Source: CAYLUN01 sp964386865 (GTDB taxonomy: Bacteria > Verrucomicrobiota > Kiritimatiellia > RFP12 > UBA1067). Taken from it: 64,000 nucleotides of DNA. Under the pieces are notes generated by a model. The model saw nothing but the letters and a program-made list of their open reading frames with translations. It was not told where the DNA came from and did no database searches. The stretch lies in contig CAYLUN010000008.1 of the NCBI GenBank assembly GCA_964386865.1, forward strand, positions 58,464 through 122,463. The letters run 5' to 3'. Each line of letters starts with the position of its first letter. Positions within the stretch are counted from its first letter, which is position 1. The translations under genes were made by a program, and so were the position numbers. This document shows positions 31,704 to 41,445 of the stretch, piece by piece.

Positions 31704-31729
31704 CCTCTGACCTCCGACCTCTGACCTCT
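31681..31729. repeat. Seven-unit heptamer array at the plsY 3' end
   Basis: Seven direct heptamers of GACCTCT/GACCTCC type occupy 31681-31729 without a break. The first three supply the last plsY codons and stop; the rest fill the plsY-gpsA gap up to 3 bases before the gpsA ATG, and so occupy the gpsA ribosome-site position. Confidence 0.75.
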
Positions 31730-31732
31730 CTT

Positions 31733-32722
31733 ATGAAAATTACCATCATCGGCGACGGCGGCTGGGGCACGGCCATCGGCTGCCTGCTCAACTCTTACGG
31801 ACACACGGTCACCCTGTGGGGCCCGTTCGCCGACTACCTCGGCGAGATCCGCGCCCGACGCGAGAACACCCGTTTTCTGCCGGGCGTGCCCCTGCCCGAA
31901 ACGTTGCTCTGGACCGCCGACCCCGCGGAGGCGGCGGCGCGCGCGGAGGCCGTCGTGCTCGCCTCGCCCTCCAAGTTCTTCAAGGACGTTTGCCAGCGCT
32001 TCGCCGGGCTCGTCCCCGCCGACACGCTAGTCGTCAGCCTCACCAAAGGCCTCTGCGAATCCACCCACTGCCGCATGAGCGAACTCGCGCAAGAGATCCT
32101 GGGGCTTGACGCCATCGCCGTCCTGTCCGGCCCGAGCCACGCCGAGGAGGTCGCGCGCGGCATTCCAACCGCCGTGGTCGCCGCCTCGGAGAATGAGGCG
32201 GCGGCCACGCGCACCCAGCAGCTCTTCAGCGGGCCGCTCTTCCGCGTTTACACCTCGGCTGACCCGCTGGGCGTGGAGATCGGCGGAGCGGTCAAGAACG
32301 TGATCGCCATCGCGGTCGGCGCGTCAGACGGACTGGGCTTCGGGGACAACACGCGCGCCGCGCTCATCACGCGCGGCCTCGCGGAAGTCACGCGCTTCGG
32401 GCTCGCGCTCGGCGCGCGCCCGGAGACCTTCGCGGGCCTCAGCGGCGTGGGCGACCTGATCGTCACCTGCACCAGCCGCCACAGCCGCAACCACACGGTC
32501 GGCGAGCGGCTCGGCCGCGGCGAGGCCATCGGCGCCATCCTCGGCAGCATGAAGATGGTGGCTGAAGGCGTTTGGAACGCCAAGGTGATCCACACGCTCA
32601 GCGAGACCTTCCGCGTCTCGATGCCGATCACGGACATCGTGTACGGCCTCTGCTACGAGGGCCTCTCCGCCAGCACGGCCCTCGACGCGCTCATGTCGCG
32701 CGACCGTAAAGCGGAGCACTAG
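31733..32722 (+). CDS. gpsA: Glycerol-3-phosphate dehydrogenase [NAD(P)+]
   Basis: The 329-residue protein makes sn-glycerol-3-phosphate from dihydroxyacetone phosphate. IIGDGGWGTAIGCLL is the nucleotide-binding loop (first Gly of GxGxxG replaced by D-G, within family variation), and SLTKGL, SGPSHAEEVARG, GGAVKNVIAIAVGASDGLG-type catalytic Lys, and TRGLAEVTRFG are all present. Length normal. It forms a pair with plsY. No Shine-Dalgarno sequence is seen because a heptamer array fills that position. Its stop shares the CTAG with the convergent giant gene. Confidence 0.96.
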   Translation: MKITIIGDGGWGTAIGCLLNSYGHTVTLWGPFADYLGEIRARRENTRFLPGVPLPETLLWTADPAEAAARAEAVVLASPSKFFKDVCQRFAGLVPADTLVVSLTKGLCESTHCRMSELAQEILGLDAIAVLSGPSHAEEVARGIPTAVVAASENEAAATRTQQLFSGPLFRVYTSADPLGVEIGGAVKNVIAIAVGASDGLGFGDNTRAALITRGLAEVTRFGLALGARPETFAGLSGVGDLIVTCTSRHSRNHTVGERLGRGEAIGAILGSMKMVAEGVWNAKVIHTLSETFRVSMPITDIVYGLCYEGLSASTALDALMSRDRKAEH

Positions 32723-35700
32723 CGCACGCTGAGCACGCTTCCAGGCCCCTGCAGGACGTTGAGGACGCCCGTGCCGCTGGTGTTGAAGTAGACGTCAGTC
32801 TTGTACTGCGCCCCGCTGGTGGATGCACCATACGTGCCACGCCGCTGACGCGCCCCGCCGAGATAGAGCGCGCCGACCGTCTCCACGCCCGTGTCCAGCC
32901 GCAGTTTTCCGCTGCCGGAGACGCGGACCACCGCGTTGCTGCCGATGCTGTCCGGGTTGCGCAACCTGAGCGTCCCGCCCGTGACGACGACCGCCCAGCA
33001 CTGACCGAGGGTGGTTGAGACGCCGACGTCCAGCGTGCCCGCAGACACAGTCGTGACGCCTGCGAACGTGTTGCCCACGCCCGACAGGGTCAGCGTGGCA
33101 GATCCGGCCTTGGTCAGGCTCAGCTTGCCCGCGATCACGCCGTCATAGACGGTCGAGGTAGTGCCGCTGACGGTGAGCGTGGCGGGCGCGGAGGCGGTCA
33201 CGATGCGCGTGCCGGCGGTGGCGATACCGCGCTTGAGCTGGCCGACCGTCTGGTTACGGCCGTTGAGGTCGACGGCGCCGTTCGGCGAATAGGCGGTACC
33301 GAGCGAAAGGACGGTGGCCGCCGGCCACGCGTCTGCGACGTCCGTCCGCACGGTCAGGCCTGCGACCTCGAGCGTGCCGAAAGTGTTGCCGGTCGCACCG
33401 AGCGCGACGGTGCCGGCGCCGTTCGCAAAGACCTTGCCGGAGCTGCCGACGTTCACGGGGCCGCCGGAGACCGCCACCTCCGCGCCGGCGTCCGGCGAGA
33501 GGTAGACGGCCGCGCCGCCCGACACGCCGCCCGCCAGCGTTAGCCGGCTACCCGCGAGGGCGCGCACGCGCGACGGGGCGGCTTGCGTCAGGCGGCCGGA
33601 CCAGACGTTGGTGCCGTCGGTCGAGCGCAAGGCGCCCGCCGCGCTAGAGTCGCCCACGGTCACGGGCTCGGTCACGGCGACGCCGCCGCCGACCTCGAGC
33701 CACGCGTTGCTGGCGACAACCGTAACGCCGTTGGTGCTGCCGAGCGCGTGCGCATGGGTCACGCGCAAGACGCCGCCCGACACGACCGTAGTCTGTCCGT
33801 CGTACGAATTGTCGCCAGCCAGCGCCAGCACGCCGCTGCCGGACTTCGTGAGGCCGAAGGCCGACGCGCCGTCGGAGACGGGGCCGGAGACGATGAGCGT
33901 CGTGACGCCCGCGCCGACGTTCGTGACGCCCCAGGCCTGATCGGCCGCGAGGGCCACGGGCGCAGCCACCGTGTAGGTGCGCGGGGCCTCATTCGGCGGA
34001 AGGGCGCAGAGGCCCCCTGCGCCGAGCGCCAGCGTGCCGCCGCCTGCGGCGACCGTAAAGTCCGCGTCGCGCGTGATGAGCAGGCCGCGGAGGGCTGCGT
34101 TGGTGTTCAGCGTGGCCAAGCTGCCGCCGGTGCCGATGCGGATGGTGGCTGTGCCGTCGAGGTTCGGCGGCCAATCGACGTCCCAGTTGTTCGGGAAGTC
34201 GAAGCGCGTGTCGGACGCGCCGCCGCCGTCCCACACGGTGCCGGGGTCGCAGGAGACGACCCGGAGGACGCCCGCGCCGTTGCTGTCGAAGTACGTGTTG
34301 TCCTTGTAGTCGGCGACGCTGGCGGTCGAACCATAGGTGCCGGGCCCGCGGCGCACGCCGCCGAGGTAGAGCGCGCCGACGGTTTCCGTGCCGCTGTCCA
34401 CGCGCACCTTGCCCGTGCCGCCCGCGATGGCCACGGTGGCCGTGTCCGGAATCGCGGAGGTTGTTTGCAGGCGGAGCGTGCCGCCCAGCACGTCCACTCG
34501 CGCACAGGCGCCTAGGCTGGACACCGACCCGACCAGCAGCGTGCCGGCGCTGACGGTCACACCGCCGCCGCACGTGCTGCCCTCCCCCGAAAGCGTCAGC
34601 GTGGAGGCGCCCGCCTTCACCAGGCTCAGCGCGCCAGCAAACTGGCCGTCGAAGATCGTCGAGGTTGTGCCGCTGACGGTGAGCGTGGCGGGCACGGAGG
34701 CCGTCACCACGCGCGTGCCGACGGCGGAGACGCCGCGCTTGAGCTGGCTCACGGTCTGATTGTTGCCGGCGAGGTCAAACGTGCCATTCGGCGAGTAGGC
34801 GGATCCGATCGCCAGAATGGTGGCCACGGGCCACGCGTCCGCAACCTCCGTCCGCACGGTCAGGCCCGCAACCTCGAGCGTGCCGAAGACGTTGTTCGTC
34901 GCGCCGAGCACGACCGTGCCCGCGCCGTTCGCATAGAGAATGCGGGTGCTGGCAGTGCTGCCCAGGTTGAGCGGCGACTCGGCAACGGCGACCGCGGCGC
35001 CCACGTCGGGCGAAAGGTAGAGGTTGTAGGCGCCGGCGATGCCGCCCGAGAGGGTCAGGCTGCTGCCGGAGAGGGCGCGGATACGTGAGGCGCCCGTCTG
35101 GGTGACCCGGCCGCGCCAGGCGTTGGTGCCGTCGGTCGAGCGCAGGTTGCCGCCGGAGGAGGTGCCGTCGGCGGCGAGCGTCAGGGCTTCGGGTACAGAG
35201 GCGTTGCCGCCGATCTCGAGCCACGTGCCCAAGGCGACCGAGGTCGCGCCGTTGGTGCTGCCCAAGGCGTTGTCATGGGTGACGCGCAGGACGCCGCCCG
35301 AGGCCACCGAGGTTGCGCCGTCGTAGCCGTTGTTGCCGGCCAAGGTGAGCACGCCGTTACCGAATTTGACGATGCCAAAGGCCGACGCGCCGTCGGAGAT
35401 GGGGCCTGAGACGGTCAGGGCGGTGACGCCCGCGCCCGTGTTGGTCACGCCCCAAGCCTGATCGGTGGCGAGCGTGACCGGCGCGGCCACCGTATACGCC
35501 CGCGGCGTCGCGTTCGGCGCCTGCGCCCAGAACCCGTTCGTGCCGAGGGTCAGGGCTCCGCCGCCCGCCGCCAGCGTGAAGTCCGCGTCGCGGTTGAAGC
35601 GGAGGCCCGAGAGGCTGGCGGGAATGTCGAGCGTGCTCACAGCTCCGCCGGCTCCGAACGTCAGGGTCGCGGTGCCGTCGAGGAACGGAACGACGTCGAA

Positions 35701-37242
35701 GTCCCAGTTGACGGGCGAGCTGAACGCGGTGTCCGCAGCGCCCGCGTCCCAGACGGTGCTCTCGCCGCCCAAGACCAAGACGACGCCGCTGCCGCCGAAG
35801 TGCGCATCGTCGATGTAGGCCGCGCCGCTGCCGGTCGCGCCCCACGTTCCCCGCCCCTTACGCAGGCCGCCGAGGTAGAGCCGGTCAACCGCCTGGGTGA
35901 CGCCGGCGGCGAGCGAGACCTTCGCGCCGCCATTCGCGATGGCCAGGTGGGCCGCATTCGTCAGCGCGAGCGGGCTCTGCAGGGTCAGCGTGCCGCCCGC
36001 GACCGCGACATTCGTGCTGAGGCCGAGCCGGGTCGTCGGCGCGACGGTCAGCGACCCCGCCTGCACGGTGACCGGGCCGCTCATCGAGTTGAGCGCGTTT
36101 GAGAGCGTGAGCGTACCCGCGCCCGACTTGGTCAGCGCCACGGCGCCGGCCAGGACTCCGTTGTAATAATTGGTCACGTCTTGGCTGACGGTCAGCGTCG
36201 CGGGCGCTGCGCTGGTCACGAGCCGAGCGCCCACATTCGCGTTGGCGTTCTTGAGCTGGCCCACCGTCTGGCTGTTGCCGTTGAGGTCGAACGTTGTGCC
36301 GGTGTTGAACTGGAGGATCGAGGCGGGCGGCAAGGCGTTCGGAACATCCGTCCGAAGGGTTCCGCCGGAGAAATCCGCCGTGCCCCAGGCGTTGCCCGCC
36401 ACGTTCAGCACAAGCGTGCCGCCGCCGAGGTGCATGTAAAGGGTCCCCGTGCCGAAGCTGATGGGCAGCGCCGACACGCGCAGCAGCGTGCCGCCGTCGG
36501 CGCCAAAGACGCAGCCCGGGCCGTACAGGCCGCCGGCCAGGTCAAGGCTGCCGCTCGCCACGCGGACGCGTGCGCCGTTGAAGGTGATGGGCGCGGCCCA
36601 CACGTTGCTGCCGCCCGTGCTGCGCAGCGTGCCGGCGTAGCCGAGCGCGGCGTCGCCCGCGAGCAGCAGCGGCTCCGCAACCGAGACGCCGCCGCTCACT
36701 TCAAGCCAGCCGCCGTTTTCAACCGAGGTCAGGGCGTTGGTGGCGCCGAGCGCGCGGGCGTGAGAGATGCGCAGCACGCCGCCGGTGCGAACCGTCGTGA
36801 CGCCGCCGTAGCTGTTGTCGCCCGACAGCGCCAGCACGCCCTGCCCCGACTTCGTGAGGCTGACGCCGGCTCCGCCGTCGGAGATGGCGCCCGAAACCGA
36901 CAGCGTGGCCACGCCCGCGCCGTTGTTGGTGACGGCCCACGTCTGGTTGGAGATCAGCGTCATGTCGGCGGCAAGCGAATAGCTGCGCGACGTGGCCGTT
37001 GGCAGCGCGACCTGCACGCCCGCGTCGCCGAGCGTCAGGACGCCGCCGCCTGCGGCGAGGGTGAAGTCCGCATCGCGGTTCAGCAGGAGGCCCCGGAGCG
37101 CGGTGCTGGTGTTGAGGATGGCCGAGCCACCGCCGGTTCCGAAGGCGAGCGTCGCGGTGCCGTTGCTGGGCGGCATGGTGTTGAAGTCCCAGTTGGTCGC
37201 CGTGGTGAACAGCGTGTCGGCGCCGCCGCCGTCCCAGACCGT
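32719..37242 (-). repeat. Three tandem ~1.5-kb modules within the giant gene
   Basis: Module 1 spans 35758-37242, module 2 34240-35757 and module 3 32719-34239 (about 1,485, 1,518 and 1,521 bases). Modules 2 and 3 are closer to each other than to module 1, with long stretches of near-identical bases (for example around 33180-33420 against 34680-34930). Recent unequal duplication is the simple explanation. Confidence 0.8.
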
Positions 37243-40200
37243 GCTCAGCGCGGTCTCCAGCGTGGCGGCCGTAATCGTGACCTCCGGCGTCCAGTCGGAG
37301 GGCCCGGAGACGTTGAAGGAGCGGACGCGGTACGTGTAGGTGATCCCCGGTTGCGTCGTGCCGTCGTGGAAGGAAGTTGCATTCGCTCCGAAGGACTGCA
37401 ACTCAGAGAAGTCGCCGCTCCCCTCGCGCCGCTCAAGTACAAAGCCGGTCTCGTTGGTCGAATTATCCTGCCAGTGGAGGTCGATGCTCCAGCCTGCGCC
37501 AGCGGTGGCGGTCAGGAACGACGCGCGGGGCGGCACGTTGGTGGTGACAAGGAGCTCGAGCGTGGGCGGCGCGTATGTCGGATGCTCCCGCGAGGCCCAC
37601 TCCGAGACGTCGTAGTATTGGTACAGGCCGATCGTCACCAGGTTGTTCGCGCCCCGGTTGCTCACGAGCGACGCCTGGTTCAAGTTTAGCACCATCGTTT
37701 CGCCAAGCGCGGGTGGCGCATCGTCGTACAGGTTGCCGAGGTAGATTTCGGTACCGGTGAAATCATAGCCAACCACGTTGTTCTGCGGCGCGTTCGACCA
37801 CGTGATCTCGTTCTCGTTCCACGTGTCGGAACTTTCCTCCAACAGCGACGCATACAGATAGAAGTAGCCGCTACTGAACGCATTGGTCTGTCCCAGCGAA
37901 ACCATCTTGAGCTGGGCGCTCTTGCATGCCCCGATATCGTTCAGCCGGAAGCGGAGATAACACTTGGCGGCGTTGGGCAGCAATTCATAGGTGTTCGAAT
38001 CGTAGCCCGCTATCGTCAAGTTGGTTTGCGTGCCCAAAGGAACCTCGGGCACGTCGAGTCGCACCGTGGCGTCAGCACAGTCGGCGTTGTCTGTGGTCAG
38101 GCGAATCAGCACGTCGGCAGAGGTGGCGACATAGGCGGGCGCCGAGGGCGCGCTCTCGCCGACCGCGTTGGTGGCAACCACGCGGTAGGCGTAGGCGGTG
38201 TTGATGTCGAGCCCGGTGTTCGTGTAAGTCTGGTTCGTTCCCGAGGCGGCCGCCAGACTGGCGATGGTGGCGAAGTCGCCGGACTCACCGCGACGTTCCA
38301 CGCGGTAGCCGGAGGCGAAGGGCGCTGTGTTCCAGCGCAGGGCGACCGAGGTGGACGAGGCGAGCGACGCCGCGAGTCCCGTCGGCGCGGGCGGCGCGGG
38401 GATACCCGTCAGCGTCACGCTCTGCACCTGCGCGAGGTGGTAGTTGCCGAGCCCCGTCACCGACCAGTCGGAAGAAGTGTGGAAAAAGCCCCACACAGCG
38501 GTGGCCGGCATCGAAGCCAGCGTGGCCGTACCGACCGACGTCCAGGTCACGCCGTCGGGAGAAGTCTCTGCCGAGAAGGTGTTGCCGGAGCGGATCAAGC
38601 GAACCCAGCGCGCGATCACCAGCGTGTTCGCGGCGGTCTCCGAGGAGCTTCCGCCCGCCGTGGCGCGCGAATACAGCTTCGTGCCGAAAGCCGTGCTGGA
38701 GCTGGTCACGGCCGCGGCCATGACGGCGTTGTTCGCGGTGGAAGCGCGCACCATCAGCGCGTGCCGCGCGTTGCCGTCGCCGGGCAGGCCTGCGGGGAAG
38801 AATGCGGTCAGGACACCATCTCCCGCATAGCTCTGGTAGACGAACTGGCCGGCGTCGTATGTCGACGACCCCGTCAGGCCCACGCCGCCGATGGTGACGG
38901 AACTGATGCTGCCGGACTCGATCACGGACGCCGAGCTGTCGGTGATGCCGCCGTTGATGATCGTCTGGCTCCACGGCGCGCCGAGCGTGGCCGTGGGGTC
39001 TTCGATGAGCACGGCGGTGTAGGTGTTGATGGTCAGCGCCGTGCCTGCGGAGGGCGCGCTCAAGGTGACTTTGAACTGCCGCGCGGCTTGGGGTGCGGCA
39101 GTGTTCAGAATCGGCACGGTGATCGTCTTGGGCGAAGTGTCACCGTCGGCCCACGTCATGGTGCCGCTGACAGGCGAGTAGTGGGTGCCCGCGAACGCCG
39201 AAGTGTCGGACGTGGCGTAATTGACGCTGACAGGCCCGGTCACCCCGCCGAAGCGGCTGACCGTGACCGTGGCCGTTCCAGCCGTCTTGCTGACTTTCAT
39301 GCGGGTTACCGGAAGGTTAAAGAAGCCGGCGAACGCTTCGAAGGAGGCCTCGCCGGATGGCGGCGACTCGCCCGCCGCGCCGGTGGCGATCACGCGGTAG
39401 TAATAGACGTTTCCGTGCGCGAAAACCCCGGTGTCAACGAAATGGGTTACGTTCGCTCCGACGGTGCCGACGGACGCGTAGCTGCCGCCTGCGTTCGTCT
39501 TGCGTTCGATACGGAAACCGGTCTCGTCACTGGCGTTATCCACCCAGACAAGCTGCGCGTTCGTCGCGCTATTCTGCGTGACGGCAAGCGAGCCCGGGTT
39601 CAGCGGGGCGGAGGAGGCGCCCGCGACGGCGGTGAGCGTAACGAGCGAGCCGATGCTGGGGTTTTCGTAGGTGCCGCCCGGCGAGGCCTCCAGCTTCAGC
39701 GTGCGCACGAGGTACGTGTAGCTCTGGCCCGCAACGACGGTGGCGTCCGCATAGGTTGTCGCAGCCTGCGGCAAGGGGGTCAGACGCGTAAAGGGGCCAG
39801 CCGCGGTGTCCGCGCGGTAGACGAGGTATCCGAGCAGGTTGGTCTCGGTGGAGGCGCTCCAGGCGAGGGCGATCTGGGTGTTGGCGCTGGAGGCTGAGAG
39901 GTTGCGCGGCGGCTCGACCGCGTGCAGGCGCAGCGCGGGGTCGCCCATGAGTCCGCAGTGCACGCCGTTATAGATGTTCGGCACGTACCCGCCACCGCCC
40001 GTCATGCTACTGTTGTGCGAGACCATCATGCAGTAGCCAGCCGTCTCGCCCATGCCCATCTGGTGCGTCACACGGTTCGGGCGTCCGCCCCAGAAGCAGG
40101 TCAGACCTAATGAGTCGCCCGTCGCATTGCCCGCCAGCGGTGCGCGCATGAAGTTGTTGGCAACGTCCCAGTCGCCGAAATAGCTGCCGAAGAGGCTCGT

Positions 40201-41400
40201 GAAAGCCACCCGGCTCGTTTTCAGTCCGAAATCAGCGGAGTTGCCGACGCCGCCCGCGGTATCCCAGCTGCCGCCGCCGTCGCCGTAGCCCACGAGGTAT
40301 GTCTTACCGCCCGCGTAGCTGGGGGAGAACCACTGATCGGTCGGAGGCTCGTCTACCGTCGTTCCCACACCTGTGAACATCCAGCTCCAGCCCGCGATGG
40401 CGAAGTTCTCGCCGCCGAAGTACCCGAAGCCGTTACGAAGCATGCTGCGGCGCGGGATCGCGGCATACGCGCCCTGCTTAAATTTGAAATCGTGCGCCTT
40501 GCGCAGGTACCGGCGCAGGAGCGACGTTTCGGATACGGAGGAGGCTGGAGCCCGCGTCATGCTGTGCAAGTCCACGCGCCCAACCATCAGCTCCACCGGG
40601 CTTGGCAGACTGCTTTGGTCGAATTTGCCGTCACCCGGGATGTTGCGGTTGCGCACGTCCGAGGCGGCGGTCGAGTTGCTCACCGACGTGTCGGTCCACG
40701 TTCCGTTCATGTCACCGTAGTATCCGTCCGCCGGCCAGGCGCCGTAGTGGTTGGCGTGTCCGTCCGGGTTGATAAGGCCCGAGTAGGGCACGGGCACGTG
40801 GCCGAGGATGTAGACCATCTTCAGGTTGGTCGGGTCCGCGTCGTAAGCCGCTTTGATGAGCGCCTTGGTATTGATGGCGGTATCCGTGCGCAAGGCGGTG
40901 ATGGTCTGGACGGTCCACCCGTCGCCCGTGAGGTCGGCTTGCAGCTGAGCGATCTCAGGCGCCAGCGGCGAAACCATGGTGCTGTCGACCACCAGCAGCA
41001 GCTTGCCGCGGCTCTCCGCCATGGGCACGTTGACGCCGGCGTTCAGGTAGCCCATGGCCGTGGTCGGATAGATGCCGGTGTAGGTGCGCTCCATCCAGTA
41101 CTCGTACTCCTCCCCCACCACAGCCGTCGCGTCCGCAAAACTCGTGTCGTTCGTGGCCAGGTCCGAGAGCTTGACCCACGACGTCGCGCCTTTCAGCCGG
41201 CGGTGGATCTTCTGGGCCGTGATGTTGCCCTGCCGCCGGATCGTCCAGGACAAGGAGATGCACGGCGTGTTGGTGGAGACGGCGGCGCCCAGGTCGATCG
41301 CGAAATCGCGCGGCGTCTGGGCTTGTATATTGAGAACAGATAACAGGCACACGGCGAAAATCAACCGTATGCGGCTCAGCGGGCGGCGTAGCTCGGACAT
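32719..41400 (-). CDS. Giant secreted multidomain protein with autotransporter-associated beta-strand repeats
   Basis: The 2,893-residue protein has a signal peptide (RLIFAVCLLSVLNIQA). Residues ~35-495 resemble the gingipain (C25) fold (KLLLVVDSTMVSPLAPEI, MVYILGHVPVPYSGL) but the expected GHG is GYGDGGG, so proteolysis is doubtful. Fibronectin III-like domains follow at ~497-590, ~600-690, ~1003-1095 and ~1295-1385, with a Calx-beta-like domain at ~695-800, a DUF1349-like sandwich at ~805-1000 and a DNRLRE-like domain at ~1100-1290. From 1387 to the end are three tandem ~500-residue modules, each opening with TVWDGG/TVWDAG and rich in autotransporter-type strands. No C-terminal barrel or PEP-CTERM anchor is visible. 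AAGGAG precedes the ATG. Surface adhesion or polysaccharide contact is inferred. Confidence 0.85.
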   Translation of the reverse strand: MSELRRPLSRIRLIFAVCLLSVLNIQAQTPRDFAIDLGAAVSTNTPCISLSWTIRRQGNITAQKIHRRLKGATSWVKLSDLATNDTSFADATAVVGEEYEYWMERTYTGIYPTTAMGYLNAGVNVPMAESRGKLLLVVDSTMVSPLAPEIAQLQADLTGDGWTVQTITALRTDTAINTKALIKAAYDADPTNLKMVYILGHVPVPYSGLINPDGHANHYGAWPADGYYGDMNGTWTDTSVSNSTAASDVRNRNIPGDGKFDQSSLPSPVELMVGRVDLHSMTRAPASSVSETSLLRRYLRKAHDFKFKQGAYAAIPRRSMLRNGFGYFGGENFAIAGWSWMFTGVGTTVDEPPTDQWFSPSYAGGKTYLVGYGDGGGSWDTAGGVGNSADFGLKTSRVAFTSLFGSYFGDWDVANNFMRAPLAGNATGDSLGLTCFWGGRPNRVTHQMGMGETAGYCMMVSHNSSMTGGGGYVPNIYNGVHCGLMGDPALRLHAVEPPRNLSASSANTQIALAWSASTETNLLGYLVYRADTAAGPFTRLTPLPQAATTYADATVVAGQSYTYLVRTLKLEASPGGTYENPSIGSLVTLTAVAGASSAPLNPGSLAVTQNSATNAQLVWVDNASDETGFRIERKTNAGGSYASVGTVGANVTHFVDTGVFAHGNVYYYRVIATGAAGESPPSGEASFEAFAGFFNLPVTRMKVSKTAGTATVTVSRFGGVTGPVSVNYATSDTSAFAGTHYSPVSGTMTWADGDTSPKTITVPILNTAAPQAARQFKVTLSAPSAGTALTINTYTAVLIEDPTATLGAPWSQTIINGGITDSSASVIESGSISSVTIGGVGLTGSSTYDAGQFVYQSYAGDGVLTAFFPAGLPGDGNARHALMVRASTANNAVMAAAVTSSSTAFGTKLYSRATAGGSSSETAANTLVIARWVRLIRSGNTFSAETSPDGVTWTSVGTATLASMPATAVWGFFHTSSDWSVTGLGNYHLAQVQSVTLTGIPAPPAPTGLAASLASSTSVALRWNTAPFASGYRVERRGESGDFATIASLAAASGTNQTYTNTGLDINTAYAYRVVATNAVGESAPSAPAYVATSADVLIRLTTDNADCADATVRLDVPEVPLGTQTNLTIAGYDSNTYELLPNAAKCYLRFRLNDIGACKSAQLKMVSLGQTNAFSSGYFYLYASLLEESSDTWNENEITWSNAPQNNVVGYDFTGTEIYLGNLYDDAPPALGETMVLNLNQASLVSNRGANNLVTIGLYQYYDVSEWASREHPTYAPPTLELLVTTNVPPRASFLTATAGAGWSIDLHWQDNSTNETGFVLERREGSGDFSELQSFGANATSFHDGTTQPGITYTYRVRSFNVSGPSDWTPEVTITAATLETALSTVWDGGGADTLFTTATNWDFNTMPPSNGTATLAFGTGGGSAILNTSTALRGLLLNRDADFTLAAGGGVLTLGDAGVQVALPTATSRSYSLAADMTLISNQTWAVTNNGAGVATLSVSGAISDGGAGVSLTKSGQGVLALSGDNSYGGVTTVRTGGVLRISHARALGATNALTSVENGGWLEVSGGVSVAEPLLLAGDAALGYAGTLRSTGGSNVWAAPITFNGARVRVASGSLDLAGGLYGPGCVFGADGGTLLRVSALPISFGTGTLYMHLGGGTLVLNVAGNAWGTADFSGGTLRTDVPNALPPASILQFNTGTTFDLNGNSQTVGQLKNANANVGARLVTSAAPATLTVSQDVTNYYNGVLAGAVALTKSGAGTLTLSNALNSMSGPVTVQAGSLTVAPTTRLGLSTNVAVAGGTLTLQSPLALTNAAHLAIANGGAKVSLAAGVTQAVDRLYLGGLRKGRGTWGATGSGAAYIDDAHFGGSGVVLVLGGESTVWDAGAADTAFSSPVNWDFDVVPFLDGTATLTFGAGGAVSTLDIPASLSGLRFNRDADFTLAAGGGALTLGTNGFWAQAPNATPRAYTVAAPVTLATDQAWGVTNTGAGVTALTVSGPISDGASAFGIVKFGNGVLTLAGNNGYDGATSVASGGVLRVTHDNALGSTNGATSVALGTWLEIGGNASVPEALTLAADGTSSGGNLRSTDGTNAWRGRVTQTGASRIRALSGSSLTLSGGIAGAYNLYLSPDVGAAVAVAESPLNLGSTASTRILYANGAGTVVLGATNNVFGTLEVAGLTVRTEVADAWPVATILAIGSAYSPNGTFDLAGNNQTVSQLKRGVSAVGTRVVTASVPATLTVSGTTSTIFDGQFAGALSLVKAGASTLTLSGEGSTCGGGVTVSAGTLLVGSVSSLGACARVDVLGGTLRLQTTSAIPDTATVAIAGGTGKVRVDSGTETVGALYLGGVRRGPGTYGSTASVADYKDNTYFDSNGAGVLRVVSCDPGTVWDGGGASDTRFDFPNNWDVDWPPNLDGTATIRIGTGGSLATLNTNAALRGLLITRDADFTVAAGGGTLALGAGGLCALPPNEAPRTYTVAAPVALAADQAWGVTNVGAGVTTLIVSGPVSDGASAFGLTKSGSGVLALAGDNSYDGQTTVVSGGVLRVTHAHALGSTNGVTVVASNAWLEVGGGVAVTEPVTVGDSSAAGALRSTDGTNVWSGRLTQAAPSRVRALAGSRLTLAGGVSGGAAVYLSPDAGAEVAVSGGPVNVGSSGKVFANGAGTVALGATGNTFGTLEVAGLTVRTDVADAWPAATVLSLGTAYSPNGAVDLNGRNQTVGQLKRGIATAGTRIVTASAPATLTVSGTTSTVYDGVIAGKLSLTKAGSATLTLSGVGNTFAGVTTVSAGTLDVGVSTTLGQCWAVVVTGGTLRLRNPDSIGSNAVVRVSGSGKLRLDTGVETVGALYLGGARQRRGTYGASTSGAQYKTDVYFNTSGTGVLNVLQGPGSVLSVR

Positions 41401-41445
41401 CTGACACTCCTTAACTCATACAAGAAATGACCATTCATATTTTAT

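Noticed and set aside
36181..39897. Long plus-strand frames (502 and 623 codons) opposite the giant gene
   Set aside because: They repeat with the modules and have shadow-type composition; no signal, motif or ribosome site.
32770..41340. Active C25 (gingipain) peptidase
   Set aside because: The fold is suggested by sequence but the expected GHG is GYGDGGG and no convincing catalytic Cys context was found.
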